The notes beneath the pieces were generated by a model that worked only from the letters and a program-made list of their open reading frames with translations, was not told the origin of the DNA and searched no databases. From contig JADGGM010000044.1 in assembly GCA_019689955.1 (NCBI GenBank), forward strand, positions 1 to 10,445: a DNA stretch of 10,445 bases. Reading direction: 5' to 3'. Origin of the DNA: Gemmatimonadaceae bacterium (GTDB taxonomy: Bacteria; Gemmatimonadota; Gemmatimonadetes; Gemmatimonadales; Gemmatimonadaceae). Each line of letters begins with the position of its first letter. Within the stretch, counting starts at the first letter, position 1. Positions 6,406-10,445 of the stretch are shown here, in pieces. Made by a program: the position numbers and the translations under genes.

Positions 6406-7457
6406 CACTCCACTCTCCCCGACACGCCCGCGCTCTCGAACGTCGCCATGTCCGTGAGGATGCGCGCTGCGCTCCGGACGAGCGGGATCGCGCACGCGGC
6501 GCCGGAACCTTCGCCGAGTCGCATGTCGAGGTCGAGCAGCGGCTCGGCGCCGAGCGCGCGGAGCGCGAGGCCGTGGCCGCGCTCGGCCGAACGGTGCGCG
6601 CACACGATCGCATCGCGCAGCGGCGCGTGCGGGTCCAGGTACATCGCCGCGAGCACCGCCACGGTGGAGATGAAGCCGTCGACGATCACCGCGATCCCGA
6701 GTCGCGCCGCCTCGAGCGCCGCGCCCGCGATCGCCGCGAGCTCGAGCCCGCCCAGCGCGGCGAAGCGCGCGGCCGGGTCGTGGAGCACGGCCGCGTGCCG
6801 ACGGAGCGCGCGGTCCACCACCGCGCGCTTGTGCTCCAGCGTGGCATCGCTCACCCCGGTGCCGCGTCCCACCGTGGCCGAGGGCGAGTCGCCGGTGGTC
6901 GCGGAGAGGAGCGCCGCGGCGGCGGTCGTGTTGCCGATCCCCATCTCGCCCAGCCCGAGCGCGCGCACGCCGTCCTGTGCCGCCCGTCGCGCCGCGCCGC
7001 GCCCGACGAGCAACGCGGCCTCCAGCTCGGCGTGCGTCATCGCCGGCTCCGCCGCGAGGTTGCGCGTACCGCGGCGCACCTTCGCGTGGACGATCCCGTC
7101 CAGCCCGGCCAGGTCCGCATCCACGCCGACATCCACCACCTCCACGTCGGCGCCGTTCGCGCGCGCGAGCACGGTCACCGCCGCGCCGCCGCGGGCGAAG
7201 TTGCGCATCATCTCGGCCGTGACCGCGGCCGGGTACGCGCTCACCCCTTCCGCCGCCACGCCGTGGTCCGCGCCGAACACCACGACGCGCGCGCGGTCGA
7301 CCACCGGCGCGGTCGTGCGCTGCAGGAGCGCGAGCTGCAGCGCGAGCGACTCCAGGCGCCCCAGCGAGCCGGGCGGCTTGGTCTTCGCGTCGAGCGCGCG
7401 CTGGACCATCTCGCGCGTGAGCTCCGTGCGGGTGCCCGCCGGCTGCACGGTGCTCAC
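6405..7457 (-). CDS. cobT: Nicotinate-nucleotide--dimethylbenzimidazole phosphoribosyltransferase
   Basis: A 350-residue cytoplasmic enzyme that moves phosphoribose from nicotinate mononucleotide to the lower-ligand base, giving alpha-ribazole phosphate for CobS. Signatures: KTKPPGSLGRLE (25-36), VFGADHGVAAEGVSAYP (60-76), GLGEMGIGNTT (168-178) with Glu171, the TVGRGTGV loop (195-202), and LLDLDMRLGEGSGA (307-320) with Glu316, the counterpart of the catalytic Glu317 of the Salmonella enzyme. The length is close to the Salmonella protein. Start is GTG at 7457, overlapping the cobO stop by 4 bases (GTGA); the frame is open far upstream but only as a shadow of cobO. No bluB gene for 5,6-dimethylbenzimidazole synthesis is in the window, so the source of the base is unknown. 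Confidence 0.96.
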   Translation of the reverse strand: MSTVQPAGTRTELTREMVQRALDAKTKPPGSLGRLESLALQLALLQRTTAPVVDRARVVVFGADHGVAAEGVSAYPAAVTAEMMRNFARGGAAVTVLARANGADVEVVDVGVDADLAGLDGIVHAKVRRGTRNLAAEPAMTHAELEAALLVGRGAARRAAQDGVRALGLGEMGIGNTTAAAALLSATTGDSPSATVGRGTGVSDATLEHKRAVVDRALRRHAAVLHDPAARFAALGGLELAAIAGAALEAARLGIAVIVDGFISTVAVLAAMYLDPHAPLRDAIVCAHRSAERGHGLALRALGAEPLLDLDMRLGEGSGAACAIPLVRSAARILTDMATFESAGVSGRVE

Positions 7458-8113
7458 AGCTCGATCCCCGCTTGCGCGCCGAGCCCGCGATCGCGGTACG
7501 GGTGCTTGATCGCGCGCATCTCGGTCACGAGGTCCGCGGCATCCACGAGCGCCTGCGGCGCGTTGCGCCCCGTGACGACGACGTGCGTGCCCGCCGGCCG
7601 GGCGCGGATGGCGTCGAGGACCTCGCTCGTGGAGAGCCAGCCGTAGTTGAGGGGGTAGGTCAGCTCGTCGAGGATGAGCACGTCGTACGCGCCGTTGAGC
7701 AGTGCGTCGCGGCACGTCGCCCACCCCGTGGCGGCGAGGGCGCGGTCGGCCTCGATGTTCTCGGAGAGCCAGGTGAAGCCGTCGCCGAGGGGGGTGATCG
7801 AGACGCCGAGCCGCTCGGCGGCGATGTGCTCGCCGTAGCGCGCCTCGGTGTTCTTGATGAACTGGTAGACCCCGACCGTCATCCCGCGTCCGGTCGCGCG
7901 CAGGAGGAGGCCGAGTGCGGCGGTCGTCTTCCCCTTGCCGTCGCCGGTGTTGACGATCAACAGCCCGTGGCGCCGCTCGCGCGGCGGGACGCGGTACGGG
8001 CCCGGGCGCTTCTGCTTCGGCCGTGGGCCGCGACGGTCCGGGCGACACAGTGGGAGCTCGGGCGGAGCGGTGGGATCGGTCACGTGATCGGGTTCGGTTG
8101 GTTCGGTCATCAT
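7454..8113 (-). CDS. cobO: Corrinoid adenosyltransferase, CobA/CobO/BtuR type
   Basis: A 219-residue ATP:co(I)rrinoid adenosyltransferase that puts the 5'-deoxyadenosyl group on cobalt. The P-loop TGDGKGKTT (56-64) is the family's unusual form; VGVYQFIK (80-87) follows; GDGFTW (110-115) matches the ATGFTW block; ILDELTYPLNYGW (147-159) is the Walker B-like acid segment; VVTGRNAP (179-186) follows; and KHPYRDRGLGAQAGIE closes the protein. Compared with E. coli BtuR the N-terminus before the P-loop is about 20 residues longer, rich in Pro and Arg, and looks disordered. Start is ATG at 8113, sharing ATGA with the stop of the decarboxylase gene; the second ATG at 8110 is an alternative. It supplies adenosylated corrinoid to CbiB and later enzymes. 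Confidence 0.96.
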   Translation of the reverse strand: MMTEPTEPDHVTDPTAPPELPLCRPDRRGPRPKQKRPGPYRVPPRERRHGLLIVNTGDGKGKTTAALGLLLRATGRGMTVGVYQFIKNTEARYGEHIAAERLGVSITPLGDGFTWLSENIEADRALAATGWATCRDALLNGAYDVLILDELTYPLNYGWLSTSEVLDAIRARPAGTHVVVTGRNAPQALVDAADLVTEMRAIKHPYRDRGLGAQAGIEL

Positions 8114-9330
8114 GGTGTAGCTGGCGGAAGGGCGAGGGTGCGGTGAGGGGAGGAAGCCGGCGGCGCGGCGTCGCGGTGCATCACGGCGCAGAGCGCCGCC
8201 GCGAGGGCGTCGTTCTCGGCGGGCGTGCGCGCGGCGATGCGCACGTGCTCCGGAAGCCCGAACGACGTCGCATCGCGCACGCCGATCGCGTGCTCGGCGA
8301 GGAGCCGACGTTGCACACGCGACGCGTCGCCGACCTCGATGAGGAGGAGATGGGTGTCGCTCGCGACCGTCGGCACGCCGGCCGCGCGCAGCGTCTCGGC
8401 GAGCCGCGCGCGCTCGCTGCGCACGCGCGCCGTCGTCTCGGCGACGTGGGCGATCCCCGCATCGGAGAGCGCCGCTTCGGCCGCGGCCTGTGCGTAGGCC
8501 GACGCGGCCCACGGCGCGCGTGCCCGTTCGACGGCGTGGATGAGCGGCGCCGGCCCGACGAGGAACCCCGCCCGAACGCCGGCCAGCGCGTGATCCTTCG
8601 TGATCGAGCGGAGGTGCAGCACCGCCGGATGCCCGGGGAGCGCCGGGGTCCCGAGCGGCGCCGCGTCGAACGCGTCGTACGACTGATCGAGCACGAGCAG
8701 CGCGCCGCTCGCGGCGCAGGCGTCGGCGAGGCGGCTCAGCACGTCGCGCGGCACGCGCGCGCCGGTGGGGTTGTTGGGCGCGCACACGAACACGATCCGC
8801 GGCCGCGCGTCGGCGACGGCGTCGATGAGCGTCGCGATCGCCATCGCGTGGCGGTCGTTCGCCGCGACGGTGTGAACGCGCGCCCCGCACAGCGCGGCCG
8901 CGCGCGCGTACTCGCCGTACGCCGGCGCCGGCACGAGCACCCGGTCGCGGCGGCGCACGAAGGCGGTGGCGATCGCCTGCAGCAGCTCCGACGCCCCCGC
9001 GCCGAAGGCGATCTCCGTCGGCGCCCGGCCCCAGCGTGCCGCCGCCGCGCGCCGCGCCGCCGTGCTCCGCGGGTCCGGGTAGTGGTCGGGCGCGACACGA
9101 CTGAGCGCATCGAGCACTACGGGGGCGGGGCCGAACGCGTTCACGGAGACGCTGAAGTCGATCAACGGACGCACGGGGGACCCGTCAGCCGCCCCGCGCT
9201 CGCCGGTGACGCCGTCCCAGCTGCCGCCGTGCATCGCGGGCGCGACACGAAGGACGTCGCGCCGCGGCCGCACGCGCGCTGCGTGCCGCGCGCCTGTCGC
9301 GTCGGGCGTGCGCCGCTCGCGTGCCGTCAT
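8110..9330 (-). CDS. cobD: L-threonine-O-3-phosphate decarboxylase (CobD of Salmonella; CobC of Pseudomonas naming)
   Basis: A 406-residue PLP enzyme of the class I/II histidinol-phosphate aminotransferase type. MHGGSW (33-38) matches the characteristic start block of these decarboxylases; FSVSVNAFGP (59-68) follows; APNNPTG (184-190) binds substrate and PLP, Asp215 and Tyr218 in VLDQSYD contact the cofactor, Lys245 in SITKDHALAGVR forms the Schiff base, and Arg364 in VRIAAR binds carboxylate. It would make (R)-1-amino-2-propanol O-2-phosphate, the linker used by CbiB, whose gene is directly upstream. The start at ATG 9330 shares ATGA with the cbiB stop and has GGAG about 10 bases upstream; it adds 32 Arg-rich residues before the usual MHGG. 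ATG 9234 is the alternative, giving 374 residues. A histidinol-phosphate aminotransferase is less likely given the cob context. Confidence 0.9.
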   Translation of the reverse strand: MTARERRTPDATGARHAARVRPRRDVLRVAPAMHGGSWDGVTGERGAADGSPVRPLIDFSVSVNAFGPAPVVLDALSRVAPDHYPDPRSTAARRAAAARWGRAPTEIAFGAGASELLQAIATAFVRRRDRVLVPAPAYGEYARAAALCGARVHTVAANDRHAMAIATLIDAVADARPRIVFVCAPNNPTGARVPRDVLSRLADACAASGALLVLDQSYDAFDAAPLGTPALPGHPAVLHLRSITKDHALAGVRAGFLVGPAPLIHAVERARAPWAASAYAQAAAEAALSDAGIAHVAETTARVRSERARLAETLRAAGVPTVASDTHLLLIEVGDASRVQRRLLAEHAIGVRDATSFGLPEHVRIAARTPAENDALAAALCAVMHRDAAPPASSPHRTLALPPATP

Positions 9331-10229
9331 GCTGCGATGACTCCGGCGCCGATCGTCGCCGCCGCGGCGACGATGCGCCGCGCGCGCGCGATGTCGGCCG
9401 CGCGCGGCGGGCGGCCGCCGGGGTTGAGCACGTACACCAGCGCGCGGCCGCTCCGCTTGGTGAGCCGGCATCCGAGCGCGCCGGCCATCGCGGCCATGGG
9501 CCAGCCGGCGTTGGGGCTCGGCGTCCGATGCGCATCGCGCACCGCGCACGCCAGGGCGCCAACGAAGGAGCCCCGCCCCGCGCGCGCCGCCGCGCAGATC
9601 GCGAGCGCGGTGAGGCGCGCAGGGATGAGGTTCAGGAGATCGTCCGCGCGCGCGGCCGCCTTGCCGAGGTATTCCAGCTCCGGCGTCCGGTAGCCGATCA
9701 TGGCATCGGCGGTGTTGACGAAGCGGTAGACGTACGCCCCCGCCAGTCCGCCGAGCCGCTCGTACACGAGCGGCGCGAGCAGCCCATCGCTGAGGTTCTC
9801 GGCCAGCGACTCGATCGTCGCGCCGGCCACTTCGGAAGGCGCGAGCGTGCGCGTGTCACGCGAGACGAGGTGCCGGGCGAGGAGCTGCCGTGCACGCTGT
9901 AGGTGCCCCCGCGCCAGCGCCCGCTCGACCGCGCGCCCCGCGGCGAGCAGCGCGCGCAGCGAAAGCGCCGGTTTGAGCGCGAGGCCGCGGACGCAGGGGC
10001 GCGCCGCCGGCGGCAGCGCGCGGACGAGATGCTCCGCCGCGTGCGCGATCCCCGCCGTGACCGCTGCTCCCGCCGCGAGCCCGAGCGCCCCGATCGCCAG
10101 CGCCTCGAGCGACGGCGCGCCCTTCGCGCGGGCACGGAGGGGCGCGATCCACCGCCCCATGGCGACGGTCGGATGGACCCGCGCGGGCGGCTCGCCGAGC
10201 AGGACGTCCGCGCCGAGCGCGACCACCAC
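9327..10229 (-). CDS. cbiB: Adenosylcobinamide-phosphate synthase
   Basis: A 300-residue inner-membrane protein that amidates adenosylcobyric acid with aminopropanol phosphate. Signatures: GADVLLGEPPARVHPTVAMG (6-25), ESLAENLSDGLLAPLVY (140-156), FVNTADAMIGY (170-180) with YLGKAAARADDLLNLIPARL (187-206), and SPNAGWPMAAMAGALG (238-253). Several hydrophobic helices, including one around 44-64 and another near 204-217, place it in the membrane. The chosen start is GTG at 10229: GGAGG at 10240-10236 is 6 bases upstream, a clear Shine-Dalgarno, and the LGEPP block follows at the usual short distance. GTG 10226 is nearly as good. Sequence upstream of it in the same frame is Arg/Val-rich noise overlapping the preceding gene. 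Gene naming varies: this protein is also called CobD in the Pseudomonas scheme. Confidence 0.95.
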   Translation of the reverse strand: MVVALGADVLLGEPPARVHPTVAMGRWIAPLRARAKGAPSLEALAIGALGLAAGAAVTAGIAHAAEHLVRALPPAARPCVRGLALKPALSLRALLAAGRAVERALARGHLQRARQLLARHLVSRDTRTLAPSEVAGATIESLAENLSDGLLAPLVYERLGGLAGAYVYRFVNTADAMIGYRTPELEYLGKAAARADDLLNLIPARLTALAICAAARAGRGSFVGALACAVRDAHRTPSPNAGWPMAAMAGALGCRLTKRSGRALVYVLNPGGRPPRAADIARARRIVAAAATIGAGVIAA

Positions 10230-10230
10230 G

Positions 10231-10240
10231 CTCCCCCTCC
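10231..10240 (-). promoter_or_regulatory. Strong Shine-Dalgarno for cbiB
   Basis: On the minus strand this reads GGAGGGGGAG, 1 to 6 bases before the two adjacent GTG codons at 10229 and 10226. It is the only strong ribosome site seen in the cob operon; the downstream genes rely on stop/start overlaps. It decides the cbiB start. Confidence 0.7.
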
Positions 10241-10267
10241 GCCCACGCGCCGCGGTCACACCCACGC

Positions 10268-10445
10268 TCAGTGCCGGAACGAGCGGATGTCGAGCGCCGA
10301 CGGCCCCACGCCGACCGACACGCTGTCCGCCAGCTCGAACGTCGAGGCGTGGTACACGAACATGTACGGCGCCAACCCCTGCGCCGCGCTGCCGAAGAAG
10401 AGCTGGTACAGCGCGCCGTTCGACGCGACCCTCCCGGAGCACCCC
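10268..10445 (-). CDS. Unknown protein, C-terminal 58 residues
   Basis: The frame enters from the window edge and stops with TGA at 10270-10268. The 58 visible residues run from GCSGRVASNGALYQLFFG to SALDIRSFRH. Every one of the 58 sense codons ends in G or C, which in this genome is strong evidence of real coding, although no start lies in the window. I do not recognise a family. The alternation of hydrophobic and polar residues (for example ALYQLFFG and YMFVYHASTFELADSVSVGVG) suggests beta strands, so a periplasmic, outer-membrane or lipoprotein origin is possible but not shown. It lies 38 bases upstream of cbiB in the same direction and may be in the same transcript; the gap is too short for a riboswitch. 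Confidence 0.7.
   Translation of the reverse strand, partial: GCSGRVASNGALYQLFFGSAAQGLAPYMFVYHASTFELADSVSVGVGPSALDIRSFRH

Noticed and set aside
5167..7509. Very long plus-strand open frame (about 780 codons) opposite cobC, cobS and cobT
   Set aside because: It is antisense to three clear cob genes, its product is Arg/Ala/Pro/Ser-rich without any domain, and long stop-free shadows are expected at this GC content.
8023..9693. Long plus-strand open frame (about 556 codons) opposite cobO, the decarboxylase gene and cbiB
   Set aside because: Same reason: antisense shadow with low-complexity basic composition and no motif.
10230..10267. Cobalamin riboswitch before cbiB
   Set aside because: The gap between the upstream stop and cbiB is only 38 bases and shows only a ribosome site; a riboswitch would have to lie beyond the window.

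Overview
The window is very GC-rich (the two 60- and 315-base stretches I counted by hand are about 78% and 60%, and most of the rest looks like the former), densely packed with genes, and uses GTG starts freely (six of the eleven genes with a visible start). A lipid A-type acyltransferase points to a Gram-negative envelope. Together these suggest a high-GC Gram-negative bacterium; Gemmatimonadota is my best guess, but this is a tentative inference from gene content and composition. I see no tRNA, rRNA, CRISPR array or insertion sequence.

Plus strand, 1-4545: six genes read in one direction with almost no spacing. They are the C-terminal part of a GT-B glycosyltransferase, an LpxL/HtrB-type acyltransferase, a two-gene Cas4/Dna2-like PD-(D/E)XK nuclease, a DppC-type peptide permease, and a class V PLP aminotransferase. 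Four of the junctions are stop/start overlaps and the last is a 7-base gap, so they are probably one transcript with coupled translation. The nuclease is the most unusual item. One catalytic domain with a 4Fe-4S cluster is encoded by two overlapping genes, each carrying one membrane helix, so that the two chains would form a membrane-anchored heterodimer.

Middle, 4546-4909: a short intergenic stretch with a small inverted repeat, then a small coiled-coil plus single-helix membrane protein of lower GC (about 60%) and different codon use, sitting between convergent gene blocks.

Minus strand, 10445 down to 4910: a cobalamin late-pathway operon in the order unknown gene (partial), cbiB, cobD-type L-threonine-O-3-phosphate decarboxylase, cobO, cobT, cobS, cobC. 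The genes adenosylate the corrinoid (CobO), make the aminopropanol phosphate linker (the decarboxylase), attach it (CbiB), activate the lower base (CobT), join the halves (CobS) and remove the phosphate (CobC). Junctions are overlaps of 1 to 7 bases. The GTP-activating enzyme (CobU/CobP or CobY) and cobyric acid synthase (CobQ) are not in the window. Any cobalamin riboswitch or promoter would lie beyond base 10445.
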